The notes under the pieces were generated by a model. It was not told the origin of the DNA and ran no database searches. It saw nothing but the letters and a program-made list of their open reading frames with translations. This document shows, piece by piece, positions 37,942-47,538 of a stretch of 64,000 bases of DNA. Position numbers and translations under genes: made by a program. Location: assembly GCA_030448105.1 (NCBI GenBank), contig JAUJNP010000005.1:1-64000 (forward strand), given 5' to 3'. This stretch comes from Acidimicrobiales bacterium. GTDB lineage: Bacteria; Actinomycetota; Acidimicrobiia; Acidimicrobiales; Iamiaceae. Positions within the stretch are counted from its first letter, which is position 1. Each line of letters starts with the position of its first letter.

Positions 37942-38886
37942 TCACACGCCCGACACGACCCCACGGACCCAGCCCGCCGTCTCGGCCAGGCCCTGGCTCA
38001 GCGGCGTCCACGGCTGCCAGCCCAGGTGGAGCGACGCCCGGCCCCGATCGAGCCGGAAGCGGGTCGGGACCCCCGGCGGCGGTGCCCCCGCCAGCAGCGG
38101 ACCAGCGGTCGTGCCCGCCGCCTCGGCCGCGGCCCGGTGCAGGGCGGCCAGCGCCGTCTCCACGCCGGACCCGACGTTGACCAGGAGCCCGCTCCCCCGC
38201 TCGGCCGCGCGCACCAGCGCGTCCACGGCGTCGTCGACGTACACCAGGTCGACGGTGCGCCCGCCTCCGCCCTCGACGGTGGCCACGCCGCCGGCCAACG
38301 ACGCTCGTACCAGGTCAGCCACCACCCCCCGGCGGGCCCGCGGGCCATACACGTGGGCGAGGGCGAGGGCGGTGAACTCCAAGGCGCGCTCCTCCCGGTA
38401 CCGCGCCAGGTAGCCCAACAGGGCGAGGCTGGCCACCCCGTGGACCGTCGACGGCGGGCCGGAACGGGACTCGTGCACCGGTAGGTCATCCGGCCCGACC
38501 GGCCCGTGGACGGCATCGGCATCGAGGACCACGACCACCTTGGCCGTGCCGGCCGCCGTCGCCCCCTCCAGCAGCCGGAGGCCGGCGACCACGGTGGCCT
38601 CGGCGTCGGCGACCGGGTCGGCCAGGGCGGCGCGGGCGTCGGGCAGCGCCAGGTGGAAGACCACGTGCGGACGTCGCCGCTGCACCAGCTCGACCAGTGA
38701 GGGGTCGCCGACGTCGAGGTGATGGATGGTGAGCGGGTGGCTGCGGTCGGCGCGGGCGTCGGCCAGGTTCGACAGCGTCCCCGTCGAGAGGTCGTCGACC
38801 ACGTCCACGGCGTGGCCCTCGGCCAGCAACCGGTCGACCAGCGTGGAGCCGAGGAAGCCGGCCCCACCCGTCACCAGGGCCTTCAC
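37942..38886 (-). CDS. NAD-dependent epimerase/dehydratase-like SDR lacking the YxxxK dyad
   Basis: A 314-aa extended SDR. The Rossmann motif is intact ([20 protein letters not shown]) and the C-terminal substrate-binding half is recognisable (VATVEGGGGRTVDLVYVDDA). At the catalytic site, where relatives have S/T...YxxxK, this protein reads LDADAVHG then STVHGVASLALLGYL. The Tyr position is His149 and the Lys position Ser153. It is probably inactive as a classical epimerase or uses different chemistry. The GTG start at 38886 overlaps the nucleotidyltransferase stop (GTGA), suggesting tight co-expression. Confidence 0.82.
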   Translation of the reverse strand: MKALVTGGAGFLGSTLVDRLLAEGHAVDVVDDLSTGTLSNLADARADRSHPLTIHHLDVGDPSLVELVQRRRPHVVFHLALPDARAALADPVADAEATVVAGLRLLEGATAAGTAKVVVVLDADAVHGPVGPDDLPVHESRSGPPSTVHGVASLALLGYLARYREERALEFTALALAHVYGPRARRGVVADLVRASLAGGVATVEGGGGRTVDLVYVDDAVDALVRAAERGSGLLVNVGSGVETALAALHRAAAEAAGTTAGPLLAGAPPPGVPTRFRLDRGRASLHLGWQPWTPLSQGLAETAGWVRGVVSGV

Positions 38887-39890
38887 CCGGTCGAGTCCGG
38901 GCGGCGCACCCCCCGCAGGTGCTCGGCGGGGGCGACCGAGGCGCCGTCGCCGAGCACGCAGAGGTCTTCGAGGCGGGCGCCTTCGCCGACCACCGCCCCC
39001 GGACCCACGATGGACCGGAGCACCTCGGCACCGGCCCCCACCACCGCCCCGGCGAGGACCACCGAGTCCCGGACCAGGGCGCCGGCCGCGACCGTCGCAC
39101 CGTCGCCCACCACCGCTCGCTCCAGGCACGCGCCCGGGTCCACGGCGGCGCCGGGGCTGGTGGCCCGCTCGGGCCGGCCACGGGTGCCGTCGACCAGGTC
39201 GAGCTGGGCCCGCAGGTACGGGCCGGGGGAGCCGGCGTCGAGCCAGTAGGCCTCGGACGCGCTGGCGAAGAGGCAACGGTCGCCCACCATCGCCGGGAAC
39301 GTCTCCCGCTCGATCGACACCGGGCGGCCCGCGGGGATGCGCTCCAGAGCCGAGGGTTCGAGGACGTAGGTGCCGGCGTTGATCAGGTCGGTCGGGGCCT
39401 CGTGGCGAGGCGGCTTCTCCACGAACGCCTCCACCCGGCCAGCAACGTCGGTGGGCACCACGCCGTAGGCAGATGGGTCCTCCACCCGGTGCAGGGCGAT
39501 GGTCGCCTCCGCGCCACGGGCGTCGTGGAACCCGACCAGCCCAACCACGTCGAGGTCGGTGAGGATGTCGCCGTTGGCCACGAGGAAGCGCTCATCGATC
39601 CCGGCCTGGCGGGCCGCGAAGCGCACCGCGCCGGCGGTGTCGAGCGGCTCGGGGTCCACCGCGAAGTGCAGCCGGACCCCGGCGCAGGTGCGGTCGGGAT
39701 AGGCGGCGATGAACGCGTCCGGGCGGTAGCCCATCGACAGCACGGCTTCATCCACGCCGTGCGCCCCCAGGTGGGCCAGGACCCGCTCGATCATCGGGCG
39801 GTGGACCACCGGCAGCATCTGCTTGGGCGTGGTGAGGGTGAGGGGCCGCAGGCGGGTGCCGAACCCGCCCACCAGCACGACCGCCCTCAC
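38883..39890 (-). CDS. Sugar-phosphate nucleotidyltransferase, mannose-1-phosphate guanylyltransferase-like
   Basis: A 335-aa protein. N-terminal nucleotidyltransferase: GGFGTRLRPLTLTTPKQMLP, VANGDILTD, FVEKPP, and LINAGTYVLEP. The C-terminal 90 residues form a left-handed beta-helix of hexapeptide repeats (ATVAAGALVRDSVVLAGAVV). Best match in mind is the GMPP/ManC-like group producing GDP-mannose, which would feed gmd. Glucose-1-phosphate uridylyl- or thymidylyltransferase activity is possible. GTG start at 39890, overlapping the upstream gene's stop. Confidence 0.83.
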   Translation of the reverse strand: MRAVVLVGGFGTRLRPLTLTTPKQMLPVVHRPMIERVLAHLGAHGVDEAVLSMGYRPDAFIAAYPDRTCAGVRLHFAVDPEPLDTAGAVRFAARQAGIDERFLVANGDILTDLDVVGLVGFHDARGAEATIALHRVEDPSAYGVVPTDVAGRVEAFVEKPPRHEAPTDLINAGTYVLEPSALERIPAGRPVSIERETFPAMVGDRCLFASASEAYWLDAGSPGPYLRAQLDLVDGTRGRPERATSPGAAVDPGACLERAVVGDGATVAAGALVRDSVVLAGAVVGAGAEVLRSIVGPGAVVGEGARLEDLCVLGDGASVAPAEHLRGVRRPDSTG

Positions 39891-40684
39891 GGGGTGGCGG
39901 ATCCGGGCGGGACGTTGCCCCCGGGCGGGACATTGCCCCCGGGCGGGACATTGCCCCCGGGCGGGACGTTGCCCCCGGGCGGGACGCCTCCGGCGCCGGT
40001 GGGGGCCTGGTCGTTCTGGGCGTTCTGCAGGATGTCGGCCGCCCCCGGAGGAGGGGGCACCTTGGCGCCCTTGGGCACGAGCGCAGACGTGTAGGCCCCG
40101 AGGTCCTCGCTGAGGCGGATGCCGGAGATGTCCGACGTGAAGGTCTTGGTGGCGGCCTTGCCCTTGGCCGCCTCGAGCGCGTTCTTCCAGTGGGCGGCGC
40201 GCACCTCGGCGGGCTTGCCGTCGCAGGTCGTGTCCCCCACCCGGTAGGCGCGGCCGCCGAACGGCTTGGCCGCGGGCAGCTTGATCTCCGCGTCGGTGAC
40301 GTGCAGCCCGGTCTCGTCGAAGAACTTGCCCAGTGTCGCCTGCTTGCCGGCGGCGGCCGCCTGGAACGGGTGGATGTGGATGAGGCCGTCGTCGTGGGTG
40401 TGCACGCCGAGGGCGTCGGCCCCTTCGTCGGACAGGTTGGCCACGAAGTGGTCGCAGATGTAGACGCCGTAGGCCGCGTGCCAGTGCTCTCCCACCCGCG
40501 GCGGGTTCGAGCTGTCGGCGGCGGCGTCGTTGCTGGTCTTGGCCACGAAGATGGTGGCCAGGCCGAGCACCACGATGAGGCCGAGGGCGATCGGGAAGCC
40601 GAGTTGGCGGCGCTGCCCGGCCTTGCGCTTGCCCCCCGCCCGGGCGGCGCGGGCGACCTTCTTGGCGGACGATGCCTTTCCCAT
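39887..40684 (-). CDS. His-rich single-pass membrane protein with PPGGNV repeat tail
   Basis: A 265-aa protein. Basic N-terminus (MGKASSAKKVARAARAGGKR), one membrane helix at about 30-48 (PIALGLIVVLGLATIFVA), then an extracellular domain with clustered histidines at 67, 69, 79, 95, 97, 103 and 105 (EHWHAAYGVYICDHF; HTHDDGLIHIHPF). The pattern suggests metal binding. The last 40 residues are five PPGGN-type repeats. I do not recognise a characterised family. ATG at 40684. Stop overlaps the nucleotidyltransferase start. Confidence 0.75.
   Translation of the reverse strand: MGKASSAKKVARAARAGGKRKAGQRRQLGFPIALGLIVVLGLATIFVAKTSNDAAADSSNPPRVGEHWHAAYGVYICDHFVANLSDEGADALGVHTHDDGLIHIHPFQAAAAGKQATLGKFFDETGLHVTDAEIKLPAAKPFGGRAYRVGDTTCDGKPAEVRAAHWKNALEAAKGKAATKTFTSDISGIRLSEDLGAYTSALVPKGAKVPPPPGAADILQNAQNDQAPTGAGGVPPGGNVPPGGNVPPGGNVPPGGNVPPGSATP
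39902..39985 (-). repeat. 18-base tandem repeats encoding PPGGNV
   Basis: Four full 18-base units (39911-39982) plus a partial fifth, differing only by a G/A at one position (GGGCGGGACGTTGCCCCC versus GGGCGGGACATTGCCCCC on plus). They encode the PPGGNV tail of the membrane protein. Likely unstable in copy number. Confidence 0.92.
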
Positions 40685-40691
40685 GGGGCGA

Positions 40692-41951
40692 TCACCCTAC
40701 CGTCCGCCGGGAAACGCCCCGGTTCGCGGCGAGCTCGGCGAACAGCTCCTCGTAGGCCGACGCCACCGCCGCCGGCGACGCCCACCGCTCCACGAAGGAG
40801 CGCCCGGCGGCCCCCCACCGGGCGGCGTCATCGGGGGCCTCGATCACTCGGCGGACCGCCTTGGTGAAGGCCTCGGGGTCGTCGGGCGGCACCGCGATCC
40901 CCGCCCCCGCCCGTTCGACGGTGCGGGACACCTCGGTCCCGGGGTCGACGCTGGCCACGATCGGACGGGCCGCGGCCAGGATCGAGTAGAGCTTGGAGGG
41001 CACGCTGGCCCGGGCCAGGCCGCGGCGCAGCGGCACCACGTGCACGTCGGCGGCGGCCAGGACCTCGCCGAGGCGGTCGCGGGGCTGGAGGTCGACGAAC
41101 CGCACGTTGGGCAGGCCGCGGGCCCGCTGCTCGAGGCCGGCGCGGGCCGAGCCGCCGCCGTTCACCACGAACACCACCGAGGGGTCGTGCTCGTAGGCGA
41201 TGGCCGCGTCGAGCAGCAGCTCGACCGACTGCGAATAACCGAGGTTCCCGGCGTACATGACCACGGTGCGACCCTCGAGGCCGAACTGGCGCCGGTAGGC
41301 GTTCTCCTTGGGGCCGGGTCGGATGGCGGTGGTGTCGATGAAGTTGGGGATCACCCGGACCTTCTCGCCGTCACCGCCGGCGCCGAGCTTGGTGACCACG
41401 TTGTCCCGGAGGTCCTCGGAGAGCACGGTGACGGCGTCGGCGGCCAGGTAGGTGGCCCGCTCCAGCCGGGCGGCGGCGGCGATCACCTGGCGGTTGGTGA
41501 TGGCGCCCACCTCGACGGCCACGTCGGGGAACACGTCCTGGATGTTGAACACGAACGGCGCGCCGCGCAGCCGGGCCACGGCCCACCCGGCCGGGCCGAG
41601 GGTGAGCGGGGGCGACATGGCGAGCACACCGTCGGGTCGGCGGGGACCGAGGGCGGAGGCCAGGGCGGCCAGCCCGGTGAAGCCGCCGAAGGCGAGGGCC
41701 CGGGCCGGGATGTTGGTCTTGTCGGTGGGGAACGGGTGGACCCGGGAGATCCGACCCCACTCGGTGTCGTGGTGGCGGACGAGGCTCCCCTCCCAGCCCG
41801 CCTCCACCCGGTGCGAGGTGTACCAGGGCAGGGCGGTGACCACGTGGAGTCGGTGGCCCCGGGCGGCGAGGTGTTCGACGATGCTGGTGATGACCACCCC
41901 GGTGGGGGCGAGGTCGGGCTCGAAGTGGGGGCAGACGACGGTGAGCCTCAC
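40692..41951 (-). CDS. GT4-type glycosyltransferase, WbuB/WcaI-like
   Basis: A 419-aa GT-B enzyme. The N-terminus VRLTVVCPHFEPDLAPTGVV and the conserved VFNIQDVFPDVAVEVGAI, VIPNFIDTTAIRPGPKEN and VMYAGNLGYSQSVELLLDAA are characteristic of the WbuB subgroup, which often transfers N-acetyl-fucosamine or related 6-deoxy sugars. C-terminal PSKLYSILAAARPIVASV is the donor region. GTG start at 41951 overlaps the previous GT stop. One of three overlapping GT4 genes (44208 to 40692). Confidence 0.88.
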   Translation of the reverse strand: MRLTVVCPHFEPDLAPTGVVITSIVEHLAARGHRLHVVTALPWYTSHRVEAGWEGSLVRHHDTEWGRISRVHPFPTDKTNIPARALAFGGFTGLAALASALGPRRPDGVLAMSPPLTLGPAGWAVARLRGAPFVFNIQDVFPDVAVEVGAITNRQVIAAAARLERATYLAADAVTVLSEDLRDNVVTKLGAGGDGEKVRVIPNFIDTTAIRPGPKENAYRRQFGLEGRTVVMYAGNLGYSQSVELLLDAAIAYEHDPSVVFVVNGGGSARAGLEQRARGLPNVRFVDLQPRDRLGEVLAAADVHVVPLRRGLARASVPSKLYSILAAARPIVASVDPGTEVSRTVERAGAGIAVPPDDPEAFTKAVRRVIEAPDDAARWGAAGRSFVERWASPAAVASAYEELFAELAANRGVSRRTVG

Positions 41952-43105
41952 CGGCGCAGCCCTGCCGACAAGGCGGCGCGCCACGCCTCGACGAGCGCAC
42001 CGGCGGACCGGTCCCAGCCCATGGTGGCGGCGCGGGCCCGCCCGGCGTCGGCCAGCCGGTGGCGCCGGTCGGGGGAGGTGAGGAGGTCGGTCATGGCGGC
42101 GGCCCATTCGTCGGGGTTCTCGGGGCTGAGCAGGATGCCGGCGTCGCCCACCACCTCCGGCAAGGCGGCCGCCCGGGCGGCCACCACCGGGCAGCCGACC
42201 GCCATGGCCTCGAGCACCGGCGCCCCAAAGCCCTCGAAGGACGACGGGAACGTTAGTGCCACCGCCGCTCCCAGCAGGGCGTCGAGGTCGGCCCGGGGGA
42301 TGCGGCCGGTGCGCCGTACCCGCCCATCGAGCCCCCTGGCGCGGATCTCGGCCAGCACGGCGGCCTCGGCCGGCCCGGCGCCTCCGGTCAGCACGAGGCT
42401 CACCGTGGGGTTGGTCGCCGCCACCCGCCCGAAGGCGCGCACGAGGAGGACGTGGTTCTTGTGCGCCCAGGTGACCGCCGGAAAGGCGAACCAGCGGTCG
42501 CCGAGGCCGTAGACGGCCCGAACCCGGTCGACCTCGGCCGGGTCGACGGGCGAGGCGGGGTGCACGCCGTGGGGCACCACCCGGAGCCGCCCAGGGGCGA
42601 CACCGAGGTGCTCGGTGATGGTCGCGGCGGTGAAGTCGCTGACGGCCACGACCACCCGGGCGGCCCGCACCGACCAGGGCAGCACGGCCCGGAACCACAC
42701 CCGCTGCACCGGCGTGAAGTGGGCGGGGCGCAGCAATGGCTGGAGGTCGTGGATCGTCACCATCGCGGGGGCGCCCCGGAGGGCCGGCACCGCTCCCCCC
42801 AGGTGGTGGACGAGGTCAAGGCGCCGGCGACGGACCTGGGCGGCCAGCCAGGAGGTCTCGGCGGCCACCCGAACCCCCCGGCGACGGCCGTCCACCGGCG
42901 CGGTGACGGTGGGGAACCGGTCGACGAGGTCGGGGTGGGCGGCGGCGAGGGAGGGCAGCCCGAAGAGGGTTAGGTCGAGGCCGGCGGGGCGGGCATCGCC
43001 CAGGGCGCCGAGCAGGCGGACGGCGTACTCCTCGGTGCCGCCCACGTCGCCGGGCACGAGCCACAGGAGGTTGACCCCGACGCGCCTGCGGCCGGCGGCC
43101 CTCAC
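41948..43105 (-). CDS. GT4-type glycosyltransferase
   Basis: A 385-aa GT-B enzyme. N-terminus VGVNLLWLVPGDVGGTEEYA, then TIHDLQPLLRP and VVAVSDFTAATITEHLGV. The donor site FEGFGAPVLEAMAVGCPVV is a full EX7E motif. Resembles mannosyl- or rhamnosyltransferases of O-antigen clusters. The GTG at 43105 overlaps the upstream GT stop. A longer open frame extends upstream through the neighbouring gene but its residues are shadow sequence. Confidence 0.87.
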   Translation of the reverse strand: MRAAGRRRVGVNLLWLVPGDVGGTEEYAVRLLGALGDARPAGLDLTLFGLPSLAAAHPDLVDRFPTVTAPVDGRRRGVRVAAETSWLAAQVRRRRLDLVHHLGGAVPALRGAPAMVTIHDLQPLLRPAHFTPVQRVWFRAVLPWSVRAARVVVAVSDFTAATITEHLGVAPGRLRVVPHGVHPASPVDPAEVDRVRAVYGLGDRWFAFPAVTWAHKNHVLLVRAFGRVAATNPTVSLVLTGGAGPAEAAVLAEIRARGLDGRVRRTGRIPRADLDALLGAAVALTFPSSFEGFGAPVLEAMAVGCPVVAARAAALPEVVGDAGILLSPENPDEWAAAMTDLLTSPDRRHRLADAGRARAATMGWDRSAGALVEAWRAALSAGLRR

Positions 43106-44208
43106 CCCGCCGCTTCGGCGTAGGCGGACGCGGTGAGGGACGCGGTGCGCTCCCAGGTGAGCTCTGCGGCCCGCGCCCGACCGGCGGCGGACAACCGGGC
43201 GGCCAAGGGAGCGTCGTCCAGCAGCCGAGCCAGAGCATCGGTGAGCGAGTCGCGGTCTTGAGGGTCGACCAGCAGGGCGGCGTCGCCCGCCACCTCGCCG
43301 GTGGCGCTGGCGGCCGAGGTCACCACCGGCGCGCCGGCGGCCATGGCCTCGAGCACGGGCAGGCCGAAACCCTCCCAGTGGCTCGGGTAGGCGAACACGG
43401 CGGCACCGGCGTAGAGGGCGGCCAGCTCGGGATCGGCCACGAAGCCCAGCGGCCGGGCTCGATCGCCGAGCCGCTCGGCCAGCGGGCGCAGGTCCTCCTG
43501 CCAGCCGGCCGGCCCGACCACCACGAGGTCGACGTCCGATCGCTTCAGCCCGGCGAACGCGTCGACCAGGGTGCCGAGGTTCTTGCGGGGCTCGGCCGTC
43601 CCCACCGACAGCACGTAGGGCCGCCCCAGGCCGTAGCGGCGTCGCACCGCCCGGATGGCGTCCTCGGTGACGGCGACGGGCCGCACCCCCAGCGGCACGA
43701 GCCGCACCCGGTCGGCGGCCAAGCCGGCGGCGACCGCGTCGTCCACCGTCGCCTGGGAAGGGCACAGCACCAGGTCGGCTTCCTCGATGGCGCAGGCGAG
43801 CGCGGCCTCGAAGAACCGCACCCCCCAGGGGGTGAACGACGACGGGTCGCGCCGCCAGGCCAGGTCGTGCAGCGTCCACACGATCGGTGCGCTGCGGGGC
43901 GGGACCGCCAACCCGGTGGCGTGGATGACTGACACTGGCCCGGTGGCCCGATCCACCGCCGGCCGGCGCAGCCGGTGCCACGACTCGTAGAGCGCCAGGC
44001 GGGGCAAGCCCAGCGAGCGCACCGGGATCGAAGGCGAGTAGGGAAGCCGCGGGGCGCGCCCGTGGAGGGCGCTCACACCGATCAGGTCGAGCTCGGGGTG
44101 CCCGGCGGTGAGCGCCGCCACCGTCTCCACCGCCGCCCGCGCGGTCCCACCCGGCACCCGGTTCCAGCACTGCTCGAGGGTGACAGCCACCCGGGTCCTG
44201 GCGCCCAC
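43102..44208 (-). CDS. GT4-type glycosyltransferase
   Basis: A 368-aa GT-B enzyme. Motifs: VAVTLEQCWNRVPGGTARAA near the start, WTLHDLAWRRDP, VLSVGTAEPRKNLGTLVDAF and donor site WEGFGLPVLEAMAAGAPVVT. First gene of the three-GT run on this strand, divergent from fcl by about 90 bases. The GTG at 44208 gives a short, sensible N-terminus; a GTG at 44190 or an ATG near 44300 are alternatives, the last overlapping the fcl start. Confidence 0.85.
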   Translation of the reverse strand: MGARTRVAVTLEQCWNRVPGGTARAAVETVAALTAGHPELDLIGVSALHGRAPRLPYSPSIPVRSLGLPRLALYESWHRLRRPAVDRATGPVSVIHATGLAVPPRSAPIVWTLHDLAWRRDPSSFTPWGVRFFEAALACAIEEADLVLCPSQATVDDAVAAGLAADRVRLVPLGVRPVAVTEDAIRAVRRRYGLGRPYVLSVGTAEPRKNLGTLVDAFAGLKRSDVDLVVVGPAGWQEDLRPLAERLGDRARPLGFVADPELAALYAGAAVFAYPSHWEGFGLPVLEAMAAGAPVVTSAASATGEVAGDAALLVDPQDRDSLTDALARLLDDAPLAARLSAAGRARAAELTWERTASLTASAYAEAAG

Positions 44209-44299
44209 GGGGCAGGAGTCTGACAGCACTTCCTCAGCCGGTGGCACCACAACGCGGGACTGCGCTCGCGACCCACGTCGAACCCTTAGCATCGAGGTC

Positions 44300-45262
44300 A
44301 TGGGTTCCTCGTGGCCGGACCAGCGCGTCGTCGTCACCGGAGGGTCGGGGTTCCTCGGCCAGGCCGTGGTCGCCCAGCTGGAAGCGAAGGGGACCGGCTC
44401 CATAACGGTGCCCCGCAGCGCCGAGTACGATCTGCGCCGGCGGGACGACACCGCCCGCCTGTTCGCCGAGGTACAACCCGACCTGGTGATCCACCTGGCC
44501 GCCCGGGTGGGGGGCATAGGGGCCAACCTGGCCCGTCCGGCCGACCTCTACCTCGACAACCTCCTGATGGGCACCCACGTGCTCGACGAGGCGCGGCTGC
44601 ACTCCACGCCCAAGACCGTGGTGGTCGGCACGATCTGCTCGTACCCGAAGTTCACGCCTGTGCCCTTCGCCGAGGAGTCGCTCTGGCAGGGCTATCCGGA
44701 GGAGACCAACGCGCCCTACGGCGTGGCCAAGCTGGCCCATCTCGTGCAGTTGCAGTCCAACCGAGAGCAGTATGGCCAGAACGCCATATACCTGATGCCG
44801 ACCAACCTCTACGGGCCGGGCGACAAGTTCCACCCCGGCGTGAGCCACGTGATCCCGGCGCTGGTGAAGAAGTGCGTCGACGCCGGGGACCGGGGCGACG
44901 ACCACATCGAGGTGTGGGGCACCGGCTCGGCCAGCCGCGAGTTCCTCTACGTCGACGACGCCGCCGAGGGCATCGTGCTCGCCGCCGGGCTCTACGACGG
45001 CCCCGACCCGGTGAACCTCGGCGCCAACCTCGAGATGCCCATCGCCGACCTCGTGGAACACGTGGTCAAGGCCACCGGCTTCACCGGCGACGTCCGCTGG
45101 GACACCACCAAGCCCGACGGCCAGCCCCGCCGGCGGGTGGATGCCTCCCGGGCCCACCGGCTCTTCGGCTTCGAGGCCCGCACGCCATTCGAGGAGGGGT
45201 TGCGCCGCACGGTCGACTGGTACCTCGCCCACCGCCAAGAGGCCGAAGCCAGGGACGTGTAG
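44300..45262 (+). CDS. fcl: GDP-L-fucose synthase
   Basis: A 320-aa SDR (GDP-4-keto-6-deoxymannose 3,5-epimerase-4-reductase). Motifs: VVVTGGSGFLGQAVVAQL, HLAARVGGIGANLARPADLY, GTICSYPKFTPVPFAEE, the YxxxK dyad in APYGVAKLAHL and PTNLYGPGDKFHPGVSHVIP. Completes a GDP-mannose to GDP-L-fucose route with gmd. ATG at 44300. Faces uxs, 14 bases tail to tail. Confidence 0.93.
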   Translation: MGSSWPDQRVVVTGGSGFLGQAVVAQLEAKGTGSITVPRSAEYDLRRRDDTARLFAEVQPDLVIHLAARVGGIGANLARPADLYLDNLLMGTHVLDEARLHSTPKTVVVGTICSYPKFTPVPFAEESLWQGYPEETNAPYGVAKLAHLVQLQSNREQYGQNAIYLMPTNLYGPGDKFHPGVSHVIPALVKKCVDAGDRGDDHIEVWGTGSASREFLYVDDAAEGIVLAAGLYDGPDPVNLGANLEMPIADLVEHVVKATGFTGDVRWDTTKPDGQPRRRVDASRAHRLFGFEARTPFEEGLRRTVDWYLAHRQEAEARDV

Positions 45263-45276
45263 CCGGACCTCGGGGC

Positions 45277-46221
45277 TCAGGAGCCGAGAGCGAGGACCTG
45301 GCGGAAGTACTCGGCGGTGCGGGCGATGCCGTCGCGCAGGTCCACCTCGGGCTCCCAGTCGAGCACCCGGCGGGCCAGGCCGATGTCGGGTCGGCGCTGG
45401 GTAGGGTCGTCCACCGGTAGCGGGTGGTGGGCGACCGGCGATGACGAACCGGTGACCTCGAGCACGATGTCGGCCAGCTCGGCGATGGTGTACTCATCGG
45501 GGTTGCCGATGTTGACCGGGCCGACGTGGTCGGAGTCGAGGAGGGCCAGGAAGCCGCGGACCTCGTCGTCGACGTAGCAGAAGCTGCGGGTCTGCTTGCC
45601 GTCGCCGTAGATCGTGATCGGGTCTCCCCGCAGGGCCTGCACGATGAAGTTCGAGACCGCCCGCCCGTCGTCGGGCCGCATCCGCACCCCGAACACGTTG
45701 AAGATCCGCACGATCCGGACGTCGAGGCCATGGAACCGGTGGTAGGCCATGGTCATGGCCTCGGAGAAGCGCTTGGCCTCGTCGTAGACCCCGCGGGGCC
45801 CGATGGGGTTCACGTGACCCCAGTAGTCCTCGGTCTGGGGGTGCACCTGGGGGTCGCCGTACACCTCGCTGGTGGAGGCGAGGAAGAAGCGGGCACCCTT
45901 GGCCTTGGCCAGGCCGAGGGTGTTGTGGGTGCCGAGGCTGCCCACCTTCAGGATCTGGATGGGGATGCGCTCGAAGTCCACCGGCGACGCCGGGCTGGCG
46001 AAGTGCATCACCGCGTCCACCCGGCCCGGCACCCACACGTAGGTGGACACGTCGTGCTCGACGTAGGTGAAGCCCGGCTCGGCGAACAGGTCCTCGATAT
46101 TTTCGAGGGAGCCGGTGATGAGGTTGTCGAGGCACACCACCTCGTCGCCCCGGCCCAGCAGCGCCCGGCAGAGGCTGGATCCGAGGAACCCGGCCCCGCC
46201 GGTGACCACGACGCGTCCCAC
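45277..46221 (-). CDS. uxs: UDP-glucuronate decarboxylase (UDP-xylose synthase)
   Basis: A 314-aa extended SDR. Motifs: [72 protein letters not shown], the dyad in GVYDEAKRF and the UXS-typical [18 protein letters not shown]. Converts UDP-glucuronate to UDP-xylose. GTG at 46221, one base after the ugd stop, so substrate production and use are co-expressed. Confidence 0.93.
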   Translation of the reverse strand: MGRVVVTGGAGFLGSSLCRALLGRGDEVVCLDNLITGSLENIEDLFAEPGFTYVEHDVSTYVWVPGRVDAVMHFASPASPVDFERIPIQILKVGSLGTHNTLGLAKAKGARFFLASTSEVYGDPQVHPQTEDYWGHVNPIGPRGVYDEAKRFSEAMTMAYHRFHGLDVRIVRIFNVFGVRMRPDDGRAVSNFIVQALRGDPITIYGDGKQTRSFCYVDDEVRGFLALLDSDHVGPVNIGNPDEYTIAELADIVLEVTGSSSPVAHHPLPVDDPTQRRPDIGLARRVLDWEPEVDLRDGIARTAEYFRQVLALGS

Positions 46222-46222
46222 G

Positions 46223-47518
46223 TCAGGCTCGGCCGATGCCCTCGAGCTCGAAGCCGCGGCGCACGAGGGCGGCCCGGTCGAGCAGGTTGCGGGCGTCGAC
46301 CACCCGGGGGCTGGCCATGGCCTCGCCGACCTTGTCGAAGTCGAGCCACTTGAACTCGTCCCACTCGGTGAGCACGGCCAGCACGGAGGCGCCGGCACAG
46401 GCGGCGTAGGGGTCGTCGAAGAGCTCGATGCCGGTCAGGCGGTCGTCCTCGCTGGAGCGGGGCACGGCCGGGTCGTAGGCCTGCACCCGGGCGCCTCGCG
46501 CCCGCAGCCGGCGGACGATCTCGAGCGACGGCGAGTCACGCAGGTCGTCGGTGCGGGCCTTGAAGGTGAGGCCCCACACCGCCACCGTCACCCCCTCGAC
46601 GTCGCCGCCGGCCCGGCGCACGACCTTCTCGGCCACCCGCTCGAACTGCTCCTCGTTGACGTTGATCACGCCCTTGAGCAGGTCGAAGTCGTACCCCGCC
46701 TCCTCGGCGATCCGCCCGAGGGCCCGGATGTCCTTCCCGAAGCAACTCCCACCCCAACCGGGGCCGGGGCGGAGGAAGGCCTCGCCTATGCGCTTGTCGT
46801 AGCCCATGCCGAGCACGACGTCGTTGACGTCGGCACCGACCGCCTCGCACACGGCGGCGATGGCGTTGACGTAGCTGATCTTGGTGGCGAGGAAGGCGTT
46901 GCTGGCGTACTTGATCGTCTCCGCCGAGGCCGGGTCGGTGACCTGCAGCGGCGCGGCCAGGCCCAGGTAGAGGCCGGCCACCCGGATGGCGGCGCCCTGG
47001 TCGTCGGCCCCGATCACCACCCGGTCGGGGTGCAGGAAGTCGTGCACGGCCGAGCCCTCGCGGAGGAACTCAGGATTGGACACCACCGACACGTCGGCCC
47101 GGCCCAGGGCCTGCTCCACCACCCGGGTGGAGCCCACCGGCACCGTCGACTTGTTGATGACGATGGCCTCGGACTCCAGGAGCGGCCCGATCTCGGCGGC
47201 GGCGGTCTGGATGAAGGTCAGGTCGGCGGAGCCGTCGGCGCCCTGGGGCGTCTGGACGCAGAGGTAGACGAACTCGGCGTCGGCCACCGCGCCCTCCGCG
47301 CCCAGCACGAAGCGCAACTGACCCGAGCGCAGCCCCTCCGCCACCAGCTCGTCGAGCCCGGCCTCGAGGATGGGGACGTCAGCCCGGCTGAGGCGCTCGA
47401 TCCGCTCGGGCACCACGTCGGCGCAGACCACCTGATGGCCGAGGTGGGCCAGGCAGGCGCCCGTGGTGAGCCCGACGTAGCCGGTGCCGATCACTCCGAT
47501 CCTGCTGCCCACGGCCAT
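46223..47518 (-). CDS. ugd: UDP-glucose 6-dehydrogenase
   Basis: A 431-aa enzyme oxidising UDP-glucose to UDP-glucuronate. N-terminal NAD fold [20 protein letters not shown], central STVPVGST and [18 protein letters not shown], active-site Cys in [10 protein letters not shown], and the C-terminal [22 protein letters not shown] at 47518 with GAGGAGG directly before it. Precedes uxs by one base. Confidence 0.94.
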   Translation of the reverse strand: MAVGSRIGVIGTGYVGLTTGACLAHLGHQVVCADVVPERIERLSRADVPILEAGLDELVAEGLRSGQLRFVLGAEGAVADAEFVYLCVQTPQGADGSADLTFIQTAAAEIGPLLESEAIVINKSTVPVGSTRVVEQALGRADVSVVSNPEFLREGSAVHDFLHPDRVVIGADDQGAAIRVAGLYLGLAAPLQVTDPASAETIKYASNAFLATKISYVNAIAAVCEAVGADVNDVVLGMGYDKRIGEAFLRPGPGWGGSCFGKDIRALGRIAEEAGYDFDLLKGVINVNEEQFERVAEKVVRRAGGDVEGVTVAVWGLTFKARTDDLRDSPSLEIVRRLRARGARVQAYDPAVPRSSEDDRLTGIELFDDPYAACAGASVLAVLTEWDEFKWLDFDKVGEAMASPRVVDARNLLDRAALVRRGFELEGIGRA

Positions 47519-47538
47519 CCTCCTCTCGGCTCCTTCCT

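Noticed and set aside
39902-39985. Possible CRISPR-like short repeats
   Set aside because: Units are contiguous 18-mers without spacers, in frame and coding PPGGNV.
41948-44170. A single 740-codon double glycosyltransferase
   Set aside because: The N-terminal half of this frame is the out-of-frame shadow of the GT4 gene at 43102-44208; only the C-terminal 385 codons are real.
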